A stretch of 42,076 nucleotides of DNA, from NCBI GenBank assembly GCA_030041225.1, contig JASHOG010000083.1, forward strand, positions 1-42,076, read 5' to 3'. Under the pieces are notes generated by a model. The model saw only the letters and a list, made by a program, of their open reading frames with translations, ran no database searches and had not been told where the DNA came from. Position 1 is the stretch's first letter. Every line of letters begins with the position of its first letter. Shown in pieces: positions 8,370 through 16,848 of the stretch. The position numbers and the translations under genes are program-made. The DNA comes from Vulcanimicrobiota bacterium. Its GTDB lineage: Bacteria; Vulcanimicrobiota; Vulcanimicrobiia; Vulcanimicrobiales; Vulcanimicrobiaceae.

Positions 8370-8978
8370 GTGGCGGTTGTTTCGATTCCAGGCGGGGGAG
8401 AGGTCGATCAGCTCTACGCCGAGACGCGAGCGCTGCGTTTGCAGGGATTCCTGCTCTTCCTCGTCAGCGATATCGTGCTCTTCTCGTCGTTCATCTTCGC
8501 CTATCTCTATCTGCGCAACAGCGGGCAGGGCTGGCCACCTCCGGGCGTCACGCGTCCGGCGATCGCCCTTGGGGCGGTGAACGCGGCGATTCTCTTCGGT
8601 TCGGGCGCCACGATGCACTACGCCCTCGAGAACTTCAAGCACGGCAAGTTCATGCGCTATGCGGCGTTTATGATCAGCACGATCATCCTCGGCGTGCTCT
8701 TTCTCTCCGGCCAAGGTTTCGAGTACTACACGCTCTACGTGCACGACCACGTCTCGTGGTCGGGTAGCGGCATCTTCGGCGCATCCTTTTTCACGCTGAC
8801 GGGCATGCACGGGTTCCACGTCTTCTGCGGCATTTGGTATCTTACGATTTTACTGCTGCAATCGGTTCACGGCGTCTACGACAAGAACAAGTACTTCGGC
8901 CTCACGGCGGGGACGCTCTACTGGCACTTCGTTGACGTGATCTGGGTTGTTCTTTTCTCGATCTTCTACTTGGTGTAA
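8370..8978 (+). CDS. coxC: Cytochrome c oxidase subunit III
   Basis: 202 aa, five predicted membrane helices, the short form of subunit III as in caa3/bo3-type oxidases. Recognisable features are the first helix LQGFLLFLVSDIVLFSSFIFAYLYLR, a conserved TGMHGFHVFCG with the His-x-x-His arrangement, and the terminal YWHFVDVIWVVLF. The subunit stabilises CoxA and supports proton uptake. GTG 8370 is preceded by GGGGAAAG at suitable spacing and separated from coxA by 53 bp that holds no other gene. The next small gene begins 10 bp after the stop. Confidence 0.96.
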   Translation: MAVVSIPGGGEVDQLYAETRALRLQGFLLFLVSDIVLFSSFIFAYLYLRNSGQGWPPPGVTRPAIALGAVNAAILFGSGATMHYALENFKHGKFMRYAAFMISTIILGVLFLSGQGFEYYTLYVHDHVSWSGSGIFGASFFTLTGMHGFHVFCGIWYLTILLLQSVHGVYDKNKYFGLTAGTLYWHFVDVIWVVLFSIFYLV

Positions 8979-8988
8979 GGAGCGGCAC

Positions 8989-9186
8989 ATGAACGGACTT
9001 GAGATCGAACACATTGTCGCCGTCGTTCTGGGCGTGATCGTCGTTTGCGTCGCGTTGTTCGCGCTGCGCAATGACTGGAAGACGCCGGGACTCGACAATC
9101 AGGTCTTCAAGATCATGCTCGGACTGCTCGCGCTCGGCGGCGTCTTGGCCGCGCTCACCGGTGCGGGTTTCATTGGGAAGTCATGA
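8989..9186 (+). CDS. Small two-helix membrane protein in the oxidase operon
   Basis: 65 aa, not matched to a named family. It has a hydrophobic segment at about residues 8-25 (IVAVVLGVIVVCVALFAL) and a second at about 42-60 (MLGLLALGGVLAALTGAGFI), joined by a short charged loop with WKTPGLDNQVFK. A clear AGGAG lies 7 nt upstream of ATG 8989. Its stop overlaps the start of the next small gene by 4 bp. Position directly after coxC suggests a subunit IV-like accessory or assembly factor of the oxidase. This is inferred only from context, size and topology. Confidence 0.8.
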   Translation: MNGLEIEHIVAVVLGVIVVCVALFALRNDWKTPGLDNQVFKIMLGLLALGGVLAALTGAGFIGKS

Positions 9187-9401
9187 TCTCACCGGAGCGA
9201 GAATACCATCCCGATTTCGGCGAGCTTCCGGAAAGCAAGGGCGTTCCGAAGGGGCTGCTCATTACCGTCGCGGTCGGCATCGTGATCATCTTTTTGATCG
9301 GCGCGGGTGTCGTGCTCAACTCTTCGTACGGGCCGCACATGTGGCCATCGATGACGACGCTGCGCGAGCCGTTGCACAACGGCCCAAAGGCTCCGCACTA
9401 G
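9183..9401 (+). CDS. Small single-helix membrane protein in the oxidase operon
   Basis: 72 aa with one membrane helix at about residues 24-46 (GLLITVAVGIVIIFLIGAGVVL) between a charged N-terminal tail (EREYHPDFGELPESKGVPK) and a C-terminal tail rich in Pro/His (GPHMWPSM, NGPKAPH). ATGA overlap with the preceding gene indicates coupled translation. Not recognised by family. Like CcoQ or the short aa3 accessory chains, it may be a small oxidase subunit, but there is no motif to prove it. Last gene of the cox operon; the convergent gene ends 11 bp away and no terminator hairpin fits between. Confidence 0.78.
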   Translation: MISPEREYHPDFGELPESKGVPKGLLITVAVGIVIIFLIGAGVVLNSSYGPHMWPSMTTLREPLHNGPKAPH

Positions 9402-9412
9402 AGCCGGCCTCT

Positions 9413-9991
9413 CTAGTGTCTTGGGTTGATGCCGATGGCGAGAGGTGGAAGATCCTCCGGCAGCACGCCGGTCGGCTTCCCGTCGATCTTGTGGATCCCG
9501 GCGAAAACGGAGAACTCGACCATCGCCGGAATCGTGCGCTGGCGATACGGCTTCATGCCCACCGACGGCCATTCGCAGGCAACGCCGCTGTCTTCAAAGA
9601 GCGCGGCGACGTAGCCGCATTCTCCGGGCGATGAGTCCTCGTCCGGCGGACGGTAACGAACGTAGCCGTCGATGATGTAGATGGGCCGATACGTCTGAAG
9701 GTACGCGATGATCGGCATGACGAGCACCGCGACGAAATAGATGAAAAAGGCGACGGCTCCGAGCGCGAAGATCGGTGCGATGACGATGAGCGATGCATCA
9801 CTCTTGACGTGATGCGCGCGCCAGACGACACCCCACGTGAAGAGCGCGAAGAAGATGAAGCCGAGCAACGGCTCGACGGCGATCGACATACGCCCGGTGA
9901 GGCCGCGCCAGACGACGCGGCGTTCGCGCAAGGTCCAGGCTCGATGCGCGAGCATGCGCGCGCGAGGGTGAAGGCGCGGGTAGCGCGCCAT
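9413..9991 (-). CDS. Membrane protein of unknown function
   Basis: 192 aa. A basic N-terminus (many Arg) is followed by two hydrophobic segments at about residues 38-60 (IAVEPLLGFIFFALFTWGVVW) and 70-100 (LIVIAPIFALGAVAFFIYFVAVLVMPIIAYL), then a soluble C-terminal half that includes YIIDGYVRYRPPDED. The ATG (9989-9991) lies 2 bp after the aidB stop, so the two are probably cotranscribed. I do not recognise the family; the C-terminal region after TM2 could be a cytoplasmic regulatory or lipid-interacting domain. Confidence 0.78.
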   Translation of the reverse strand: MARYPRLHPRARMLAHRAWTLRERRVVWRGLTGRMSIAVEPLLGFIFFALFTWGVVWRAHHVKSDASLIVIAPIFALGAVAFFIYFVAVLVMPIIAYLQTYRPIYIIDGYVRYRPPDEDSSPGECGYVAALFEDSGVACEWPSVGMKPYRQRTIPAMVEFSVFAGIHKIDGKPTGVLPEDLPPLAIGINPRH

Positions 9992-9993
9992 CG

Positions 9994-11613
9994 CTACTCG
10001 ACCGCCCTGTCCTGATACGGCGACGCGCGCTCAGCGATCGCCCCGAAATCGCATGTTGCCGGGAGCGTCCCAAGCGCTCTTCCTGATTCGCCGGCGATGC
10101 GGGAGCGAAGGAAGGCATCCCCGACCGCGGCGGGCGCGTACTGAAGGAGCAGCGAGGCTTGCCAGATGAGAACGGCGCGCTCCGCGATGAAGCGCGCGCG
10201 CGATTCGAGGTCGGCGTCGTCTCGCACGAGAGATTCCAACTCGCGTATGGCAGCCGCCATGCGCGGCTCCGCAGCCGTCGATGTCCACTCGCCTCGCAGC
10301 GCGCCGAGCGCAGGGGCGTCCTTGCGTAGAATGCGCACGACGTCGAGCGCATTGATGTTCCCCGCTCCCTCCCAGATGGAGTTGAGCGGCGACTCGCGAT
10401 AGAGCCGCGGTAGGATGGACGTCTCAACGTAGCCGTTACCGCCGAGGCACTCGAGCGCCTCGCCGACCAGCACGGGCGCGCGCTTGCAGAGCCAGTACTT
10501 TCCGAGCGCGGTTCCGATGCGCGCGAGGTCGACGTCGTTCGCATCGATCGCGCTCGCGACGCGCGTAAAGAGCCATGTCGCAGCCTCCGATTCGAGGGCG
10601 ATGTCGGCGAGCACGTTGCGCATGAGGGGCTGCTCGGCGAGCGGTGCTCCGAAGACGTGGCGATACGTCGCAAAGTGAAACGCCTGTGCGAGTGCTTGGC
10701 GTACGAGGCCGGCGGAGCCGAGCATGCAATCTAAACGAGTGCGGTTCACCATCTTCAAGATAACGGCGAGGCCTTGACCCTCCTCGCCGATCAAAGAGCC
10801 TTGCGTTCCCTCGAGCTCGATCTCGGCTGACGCGTTGCTGCGGTTCCCAAGCTTCTCTTTTAGTCGCAGAATGCGAAATGGATTGTGCGTCCCGTCCTCC
10901 AGGACTCGCGGTACGAGGAAGCACGAGAGGCCCCCCGGGGCCTGCGCGGTGACCAAGAACGCATCTGACATCGGGGCCGAGCAAAACCACTTGTGTCCGT
11001 CGAGCAGATACGGCTCGCCCGGACCGGAGCGCGAGCGTGCGACGGCACGCGTCGCGTTGGCGCGAACGTCGGAGCCGCCTTGCTTCTCCGTCATGCCCAT
11101 ACCGCAGAGCGCCGCACTCTTACTTGCAATTGGAGCGAGAACGGGCTCGTACGCGCGCGCCGCCAATCGCGGCTCCCAGACGGTGGCGAGACTCTGCTGC
11201 GCGCGCAGCGCCGCAACCGCGGCGTAGGTCATCGAGATAGGACAGCCATGCCCCGCTTCTACCTGCGACCAAACATAGAACTTCGCGGCACGGCGTAGAT
11301 GCGCGCCCGGCATCGCATCGTGCCATGCCGCGCCGTGCAATCCAAGGGCGGTAGCGTGCTCGAGCAGGCTGTGCCATGCGGGATGGAACCGCACCTCGTC
11401 GATACGGTTGCCGTTTGCGTCATAATCGACGAGACGTGGGGGGTTTTCATTTGCGTCGAAGCCGAGCTGGATCGTCTCGGGCTGCGCCGCAAGCTTGCCG
11501 ACAGACTCGAGCTCGTCGAGCGGTACGCGCGGGGCGAAGATCGAGAATGACTCAACGAGAGCGCGGTCGCCGACGAAGAGGTTTCCGCCTGCGAACGGCG
11601 GCGGCTGGTTCAT
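9994..11613 (-). CDS. aidB: AidB-type acyl-CoA dehydrogenase
   Basis: 539 aa, the length expected for AidB and longer than ordinary acyl-CoA dehydrogenases. The N-terminal region with FDANENPPRLVDYDANGNRIDEVRFHPAWH matches AidB's tetramer-forming domain. CGMGMTEKQGGSDVRANATRA and KWFCSAPMSDAFLVTAQ form the FAD-contacting beta domain. A C-terminal helical domain contains LECLGGNGYVETSILPRLYRE and SIWEGAGNINALDVVRIL, the segment carrying the active-site acid in the superfamily. E. coli AidB is induced by alkylating agents and binds FAD and DNA; its enzymatic substrate is unclear, with weak isovaleryl-CoA dehydrogenase activity reported. The gene lies in the minus operon downstream of the MFS gene, 18 bp between them. 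Confidence 0.93.
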   Translation of the reverse strand: MNQPPPFAGGNLFVGDRALVESFSIFAPRVPLDELESVGKLAAQPETIQLGFDANENPPRLVDYDANGNRIDEVRFHPAWHSLLEHATALGLHGAAWHDAMPGAHLRRAAKFYVWSQVEAGHGCPISMTYAAVAALRAQQSLATVWEPRLAARAYEPVLAPIASKSAALCGMGMTEKQGGSDVRANATRAVARSRSGPGEPYLLDGHKWFCSAPMSDAFLVTAQAPGGLSCFLVPRVLEDGTHNPFRILRLKEKLGNRSNASAEIELEGTQGSLIGEEGQGLAVILKMVNRTRLDCMLGSAGLVRQALAQAFHFATYRHVFGAPLAEQPLMRNVLADIALESEAATWLFTRVASAIDANDVDLARIGTALGKYWLCKRAPVLVGEALECLGGNGYVETSILPRLYRESPLNSIWEGAGNINALDVVRILRKDAPALGALRGEWTSTAAEPRMAAAIRELESLVRDDADLESRARFIAERAVLIWQASLLLQYAPAAVGDAFLRSRIAGESGRALGTLPATCDFGAIAERASPYQDRAVE

Positions 11614-11631
11614 GCTGGATGTTCCTTCTAC

Positions 11632-12978
11632 CTACGGCGCTGCTTCTTCGAGCGGCGCAGCACGTTCCTCGCTGCGGGGCCGCAAGGTCGAGCAGATCAC
11701 GAGCGCGACGAGGGCGACGGCGCAAAAGGCGAGGTACGTGAGCCGGTACCCTGCGATCTCGCTGCGTACGGCGCCGATCACTGCGCCGGCAAGGGCGCTG
11801 CCTACTAACTGCCCAACGATGAGCGCCTGGCTGAGCAGGCTCACTGCGATTGCGCGACGGCTTGGCCCGGTTTCGTTGGTGACGATGTAACGCGTCGGCG
11901 CGCCGAGGAGCGCTCCGAATCCTATACCCGCGACGACCATCGCAACGAGCGTGATCGGCATCGAGTCGAAACCGAGTGCGAAGATCGCGAGACCAATTTC
12001 GGTGACGACCGTCCCCACGATGAGAACGTCGCGCGATCCAACGCGATCGAGTGCATGCCCTGAGATCGGAATGACGACGACGAACGTGGCGGCGCCGAGC
12101 GCTGCGACAAGGCCGGCAATAGCCGGACTGACGTGTTGTATCGAGACGATGACCGTCGGAATGAAGAAGAGCGAGCCTTCGAGCACGCCGATCGCGATCT
12201 CGAGCAGATACGCCTTGGCGAGCTGAGGTGCGGCAAGGAGCGAGAGAGGAACGACGGGATTGCGCGCGATGCGTTCCCAGGAGGCAAAGGCAATGAGAAG
12301 GACAACGCCGATTGCCGCCATGATCGGCCGCATGCTCAAGAGCGCATCGACGACGGCGAGAAGGCCGCAGCACAGAAGTGCGAGCCCAACGACGTCGAGC
12401 GAGCCGCGTACGTGCGGTGCTCTCGCCGGCACGTTGCGATTCGCGAGCACGAGAACGATTGCAGCGAGCGGAAAGTTCGCCGCGAAAATCCACTGCCACG
12501 AGAGCAGATGAACGAGTGCGCCTCCGAGAACCGGCCCAATGACGGCGGCGAGCCCCCACGTCGCGGCAATCGCTCCAAGGGCCGCACCGCGACGCGAGGG
12601 CGGGACGACGTCGCCGATCGCCGCGGTCGCGACCGGAAAGATCCCCCCCGCACCGAGTGCCTGCACGGCGCGGCCGAGCAGAAAAATCTCGTACGTCTGC
12701 GCGAGAATCGTTACCAAGCTGCCGAGAGCGAAGGTGCCGACGGCAAGCATGTAGATACGGCGCCGACCGTACCGATCGGCGAGCGCCCCCGCGATCGCGA
12801 TGGCAGCGATCGTGACCAACAGGTAGAGGCTAAAGATCCATGCGAGGTCGGCCGTCACGACTCCAAAGGCTCGCGCCAGTGCCGGCAGCGCGGGCGCCAG
12901 CACGCCAAGGTCGAGTGCTCCCGCAAAGACGCCCAGCCCGAGCGTCAGCAGCAGCGGGAACGTCGAGCGGTCACGCAA
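11632..12978 (-). CDS. MFS transporter, drug/metabolite efflux type
   Basis: 448 aa, 12-14 hydrophobic segments. Major facilitator signatures are visible: GALADRYGRRRIYMLAVG between TM2 and TM3, GRAVQALGAGGIFPVATAAIGDVVPPSRRG (TM4 to TM5), and the antiporter motif C-like GLAAVIGPVLGGALVHLLSWQWIFAANFP in TM5, a mark of proton-coupled efflux pumps. Start is read as TTG 12976-12978, overlapping the ctaB stop by 8 bp and giving a short cytoplasmic tail before TM1; no better in-frame ATG exists near TM1. Substrate unknown. Its placement directly behind ctaA-ctaB hints at export of a heme-, copper- or metabolite-related compound, but only by position. Confidence 0.92.
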   Translation of the reverse strand: MRDRSTFPLLLTLGLGVFAGALDLGVLAPALPALARAFGVVTADLAWIFSLYLLVTIAAIAIAGALADRYGRRRIYMLAVGTFALGSLVTILAQTYEIFLLGRAVQALGAGGIFPVATAAIGDVVPPSRRGAALGAIAATWGLAAVIGPVLGGALVHLLSWQWIFAANFPLAAIVLVLANRNVPARAPHVRGSLDVVGLALLCCGLLAVVDALLSMRPIMAAIGVVLLIAFASWERIARNPVVPLSLLAAPQLAKAYLLEIAIGVLEGSLFFIPTVIVSIQHVSPAIAGLVAALGAATFVVVIPISGHALDRVGSRDVLIVGTVVTEIGLAIFALGFDSMPITLVAMVVAGIGFGALLGAPTRYIVTNETGPSRRAIAVSLLSQALIVGQLVGSALAGAVIGAVRSEIAGYRLTYLAFCAVALVALVICSTLRPRSEERAAPLEEAAP

Positions 12979-13840
12979 CGATACGATCGATGACCATGAC
13001 GACGCACATCAGGGCGAGGTAGAGCAGCGAGTAGCGAAAGAGGCCTCGCGCACACGCTCTCGGCCCGAACCACGTCCGTAGTGCATCAACGATGAAGATG
13101 CCGCCGAGCACGACGGCTCCCGCAAGATAAAACGCTCCCATCACGTGCAACGGATAGAGCACGATCGATGCAAGGACCAAGAGCAGCGAGTAGTACGTGA
13201 TCTCGCGCTTCGTGCGCTCCTCGCCGCTCACGTTGGGAAGCATGGGAACCTTTGCCCTCGCATAGTCCGTCTCGGTCATGAGGGCGAGCGACCAGAAGTG
13301 CGGCGGCGTCCAAAGGAAGATCAGCGCAAAGAGCCCGAGGGCGGGCCCGCCGATCGCGTGCGTCACTGCCGCCCAGCCGACGAGTGGCGGTACCGCGCCG
13401 GCTGCCCCGCCGATGACGATATTGAGCGGCGTCACTCGCTTTAGCCACATCGTGTACACGCCGACGTAGTACACGTTACCTGCAAGCGAGAGCCACGCAG
13501 CGAGCGGATTCACGAAGCGATAGAAGATTCCGAAGGAGATCAGGCCGCAGAGCAACGCGTAGAGCACTGCGTTGCCGGTCGAGATGCGTCCGGCAGGAAT
13601 GGGGCGGTCCTTCGTGCGTTCCATGACCGCGTCGATGTCGGCATCGTAGGCGCAGTTCAGCGCGCCGGCCGAGGCAGCGGCAAGGGCACCGGCGATGAGC
13701 GTCCAGCATGTGACCGCAATCGGCGGAAGACCGCGCGCCGCCATCACCATCGCAGCGAGAGTCGTGACCAGAAGCAGAACGATAATGCGAGGTTTCGAGA
13801 GCGTGTAGTAGTCGCGAAGATAACCGAGCGCTGTGCTCAC
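12971..13840 (-). CDS. ctaB: Protoheme IX farnesyltransferase (heme O synthase)
   Basis: 289 aa UbiA-superfamily membrane prenyltransferase, converting heme B and farnesyl-PP to heme O. The Asp-rich motif is seen in NCAYDADIDAVMERTKDRPIPAG (N-x3-D-x3-D), and the second polar motif in YTMWLKRVTPLNIVIGGAAGAVPPLVGWAA, both diagnostic of CtaB/CyoE. Nine or so hydrophobic helices follow the N-terminal YYTLSKPRIIVLLL. The open frame is longer upstream, but GTG 13838-13840 overlapping the ctaA TGA (GTGA) and preceding the conserved KPR segment is the likely start. It feeds heme O to CtaA, which makes the heme A required by the CoxA encoded in the neighbouring convergent operon. Confidence 0.96.
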   Translation of the reverse strand: MSTALGYLRDYYTLSKPRIIVLLLVTTLAAMVMAARGLPPIAVTCWTLIAGALAAASAGALNCAYDADIDAVMERTKDRPIPAGRISTGNAVLYALLCGLISFGIFYRFVNPLAAWLSLAGNVYYVGVYTMWLKRVTPLNIVIGGAAGAVPPLVGWAAVTHAIGGPALGLFALIFLWTPPHFWSLALMTETDYARAKVPMLPNVSGEERTKREITYYSLLLVLASIVLYPLHVMGAFYLAGAVVLGGIFIVDALRTWFGPRACARGLFRYSLLYLALMCVVMVIDRIVA

Positions 13841-14745
13841 GAGCGGCCTCCGGAAGCAACTCTTTGTGGTAACGGGCTCTCCAGTGCCGCGAACGCCGCC
13901 GCCGTAACGAAGGCGAGGAACACGAGCGCCGCATTTGCCGCATGAAACTCGCGCAGGTCGGTCGGCAAGCGAAGAGCGACGTTCAGCAATCCCAGGAGGA
14001 CCTGAACGAAGACGAGGAACACGCCCGCGCTCGCAGCGGCTCGAACCTGGGGACTCGCGCCCTTTACCCATGTAAGCGCGCACGCCGCGGTGGCGCAGAG
14101 AAGCGTCACCGCCGCCGCCACTCGATGCAGCATCTGCACGACTTGTCCCGGAGTATGCACGACGACGTTCCCCGCGCACGTCGGAATCGATAGGCAGGCG
14201 AGCCCTGCGCCGCTCGAGCTCACATACGCGCCGATGCACATCGTGACGAAGGTGACGAGCACGGTGAGGGCGAGGACGGGCAACGTGATGGCAAGGTGAA
14301 GCCCCGAACCACTACGTTGCTGCTCCTCGTTCGCGAAGATCGCCAATGCCAGGAGCGCCGCAATCAATGTCATCGCCGTGCCCCAGTGCAGGACGACGGA
14401 GTACGGCGTGTTGTCGAGCTCGACCGTCGCGGCGCCGAGGCCTATCTGCGTGAAAAAGAGGACGAGAATCGCTAACGCGGTGGGCAGAAGGAGCGCGGAG
14501 TGTTTGCGATGCTGCCATGCCGAGAAAAAAACGGCGAGAATGAGCGGGAGAAGCGAGAATGCCAGGAGGCGGTGCGTCCACTCCCAGATCGTGCCGCCCA
14601 CCATACTCGGGATGAGGTATCCCCTGCACGTCGGCCAATCGGGACACGTAAGCCCGGCGCCGTTGATGCGCGTCCAGCTTCCCATCAAGATGACCGCAAA
14701 CGCAACGACATCCGCTGCGAGGGCAAGGCGGCTCAGACTCTTCAC
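13837..14745 (-). CDS. ctaA: Heme A synthase
   Basis: 302 aa, eight-helix membrane protein with an internal two-fold repeat. The first half carries RINGAGLTCPDWPTCRG with the C34/C40 disulfide pair and WEWTHRLLAF (His58) as a heme ligand; the second half carries SSGAGLACLSIPTCAG and QMLHRVAAA, and additional His in VLHWGTA and FHAANA. It oxidises the heme O C8 methyl to a formyl group. The pairs of Cys in both halves are typical of the Bacillus-type enzyme. GTG 14743-14745 has no strong SD. A 92-bp divergent spacer separates it from the plus-strand lipoprotein gene. Confidence 0.96.
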   Translation of the reverse strand: MKSLSRLALAADVVAFAVILMGSWTRINGAGLTCPDWPTCRGYLIPSMVGGTIWEWTHRLLAFSLLPLILAVFFSAWQHRKHSALLLPTALAILVLFFTQIGLGAATVELDNTPYSVVLHWGTAMTLIAALLALAIFANEEQQRSGSGLHLAITLPVLALTVLVTFVTMCIGAYVSSSGAGLACLSIPTCAGNVVVHTPGQVVQMLHRVAAAVTLLCATAACALTWVKGASPQVRAAASAGVFLVFVQVLLGLLNVALRLPTDLREFHAANAALVFLAFVTAAAFAALESPLPQRVASGGRS

Positions 14746-14837
14746 AGGATTTTTAGCCTATACCGAGATGCTTTGCAGAGCAATGACCCTGGTAGGCGCG
14801 CAGGGTGGAGAGGCATTCGACAGAAGGCGGATAGGAC

Positions 14838-15269
14838 GTGAGACGCTGGTGGGCCTTTATCGCCCTGTTCCTCCTCATAGGCTGTCGAGAGGTGCGGGTC
14901 AAGACCTATGCCGTGGGGACGACGCCGGTCTTGGGGGGCAACCAGATCGTCGTCGTGCGCGACGCGCAGTCGCTTGCACGGTTGGGTATCCGCGGGCCGA
15001 TTCGCTATGGGAGAGAGTTCGGTGTCGTACTCTTGATGGGCCCGCACGATCGCACCGGCTACCGCCAAATCATCGAGTCGATCGGCGCAAACGAGGATCG
15101 TGTCAGGATCGTAGCATTCGAGGAGCCGCCGGACAACGGCGGCGAGCCGACGGCGAGTTATCGCACGTTTACGCTGTGGATCATTCCGATCACGTACTAT
15201 CGACGCGGGATTCACGTCGAGGTTGTAACGCCCGACGACGCCCCCGTGACCGACACGACACTTCCCTGA
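14838..15269 (+). CDS. Small putative lipoprotein, function unknown
   Basis: 143 aa. The N-terminus RRWWAFIALFLLIGC is a signal peptide ending in a lipobox (L-I-G-C16), so the mature protein would be lipid-anchored. The rest is a compact domain with strands QIVVVRDAQSLARLGI, GVVLLMGPHDRTGYRQIIESI and YRTFTLWIIPITYYRR. The pattern loosely recalls PrcB-like protease-stabilising lipoprotein domains, but I could not confirm this. GTG 14838 has GGCGG/AGG upstream. The next gene (GH130) begins 6 bp after the stop. Confidence 0.8.
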   Translation: MRRWWAFIALFLLIGCREVRVKTYAVGTTPVLGGNQIVVVRDAQSLARLGIRGPIRYGREFGVVLLMGPHDRTGYRQIIESIGANEDRVRIVAFEEPPDNGGEPTASYRTFTLWIIPITYYRRGIHVEVVTPDDAPVTDTTLP

Positions 15270-15275
15270 CCGTTC

Positions 15276-16349
15276 ATGCGCGCGAGGAGACTTCCGATCA
15301 CTGAATCATTACAACTCGACGTTCACGTCGAACGCCTCGGCGTCGTGCTGTCCCCGGACGGTAGCGACGCGGAGGCTGAAGGCGTCTTGAACCCCGGGTT
15401 CGCCAGGGCGAGCGACGGACGAGGACTGCTCTATCCGCGCGTCGTCGCGCGGGGAAACATTTCTCGCATCGAGCGGGTTGCGCTGCGTGAGTCGGAGGGG
15501 ACTTTCGAAAGCGAGCGGCTGGGATTCGCGCTCGAACCAAAGGCGCCATACGAGCTGCGCCCTCAGCCCGGGTACGGATGCGAGGATCCTCGTGTCACCT
15601 TTCTCCCCGTCCTCGATGAGTATCTCATGGCGTACACGGCCTTCGGCCCTGACGGGCCGCGGGTCGCCGTTGCGAGCTCCAAGGACGGCTACTCGTGGGA
15701 ACGGCTCGGGCTCGTGCAGTTCGAGAACCCGGGCGCGACGGTCGGTGACGACAAAGACGCAGCCTTCTTCCCCGAGCCGGTCCTCTCGCCCAGTGGCGTC
15801 CGGTCGCTCGCGCTCTATCACCGGCCGATGCTCCACATCTCCACGGTCGACGGCGCGGCCGCGATCCCTCTGATCCAGAAGCTGCCGTTCACCGATCGTG
15901 AGTCGATTCGGATCGCGTACGTTCCTCTCGACGCCGTGCTCAAGGACAGGTCCGAGTTATTGTGCGTGCGCGAATCCGTGCTCGTCTTACCTCCGGACGG
16001 GCGATGGGGATCGCTGCGCGTCGGCGCGGGAACGCCGCCCGTTCGCATCGCGGAGGGATGGATGTCGCTCTTCCACGCCGTCGATCAGCTCGACGGCCGC
16101 GGCACACCGAGGTTTCGCTATTGTGCGGGGATCGTGATTCACGATGCGGAGCAGCCGCACCGCGTACTGTACCGCTCACCCGAGCCCGTGCTCTCACCGA
16201 CAGAGCGCTCCGAACGCCGCGGCACCGTGGATAACGTCGTCTTCCCGACGGGAATCGATCCGCGTCCCGATCTTGGGGACCACACGTTCGACGTCTACTA
16301 CGGAATGGCCGACTACGCGTCCGGCGTGATACGGCTGACCCTGCTATAG
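15276..16349 (+). CDS. Glycoside hydrolase family 130 (mannoside phosphorylase-like)
   Basis: 357 aa five-bladed beta-propeller. GH130 hallmarks in order are VLNPGFA (residues 38-43), CEDPRVT (102-108) with the candidate catalytic Asp104, DKDAAFFPEP (159-168), YHRPM (181-185) and the C-terminal YYGMADYASGVIRL. Family members phosphorolyse or hydrolyse beta-1,2- or beta-1,4-mannosidic bonds, many releasing mannose-1-phosphate. The phosphate-binding Arg/His set cannot be fully assigned by eye, so phosphorylase versus hydrolase is open. No signal peptide, hence cytoplasmic, as for phosphorylases. Lies between a lipoprotein and a membrane-anchored unknown; no mannan-uptake genes are seen in the window. 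Confidence 0.88.
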   Translation: MRARRLPITESLQLDVHVERLGVVLSPDGSDAEAEGVLNPGFARASDGRGLLYPRVVARGNISRIERVALRESEGTFESERLGFALEPKAPYELRPQPGYGCEDPRVTFLPVLDEYLMAYTAFGPDGPRVAVASSKDGYSWERLGLVQFENPGATVGDDKDAAFFPEPVLSPSGVRSLALYHRPMLHISTVDGAAAIPLIQKLPFTDRESIRIAYVPLDAVLKDRSELLCVRESVLVLPPDGRWGSLRVGAGTPPVRIAEGWMSLFHAVDQLDGRGTPRFRYCAGIVIHDAEQPHRVLYRSPEPVLSPTERSERRGTVDNVVFPTGIDPRPDLGDHTFDVYYGMADYASGVIRLTLL

Positions 16350-16353
16350 GCGG

Positions 16354-16848
16354 GTGATGCTGCGATATTTCATCATTGCGACGATCATCGTCGTCGGCAT
16401 CTTCATCGCCGCGGCAGCCCTTCACGAAGCGGAGTCGCGGTTTCGTGCGACCTCCGGACATGGACATCCGGCGAGGTCCGCGATGATAGCAACCAGAGAC
16501 GGGAGAGGGAACGCCGCCGTGCGTGGTGACGCGCCATGGGCGCTCTCTGCGCTGCCGGAGTGCATGATTCAGACGACGGAGGGGAAGGGGAGCTTGAGAA
16601 CGTTGCTTGCGCACTTGCCGCACAACGCGCAGGAGATCGTGCCGCCGGCGACGCTGCATTACAGCGATTGCACGCTCTCGATCAGCGGTGACCAAGCACT
16701 CGTCTCGCGGGGGGAGGATCGCCTGCGCATCCCACCGGTTGCGCGCTTCTATCGCTTTGACGGCGGCATCGTCCTGCTCCGAACGCCGGAGTGTCGCCCT
16801 CGACGTTGCCCCTCGACCATGCGCATCTATCGGACCGTGCAACCATGA
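16354..16848 (+). CDS. Membrane-anchored or secreted protein of unknown function
   Basis: 164 aa. An N-terminal hydrophobic stretch (LRYFIIATIIVVGIFIAAAALHEAE) is either a signal anchor or an uncleaved signal; the rest is extracytoplasmic by the positive-inside rule. It contains four cysteines (ECMIQ, DCTLS and a C-terminal CRPRRC pair) that could form disulfides. Not recognised. GTG 16354 or the adjacent ATG 16357 may be the start. The stop overlaps the ATG of prfC by 4 bp, tying its translation to release factor 3, an odd partner with no known functional reason. Confidence 0.75.
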   Translation: MMLRYFIIATIIVVGIFIAAAALHEAESRFRATSGHGHPARSAMIATRDGRGNAAVRGDAPWALSALPECMIQTTEGKGSLRTLLAHLPHNAQEIVPPATLHYSDCTLSISGDQALVSRGEDRLRIPPVARFYRFDGGIVLLRTPECRPRRCPSTMRIYRTVQP

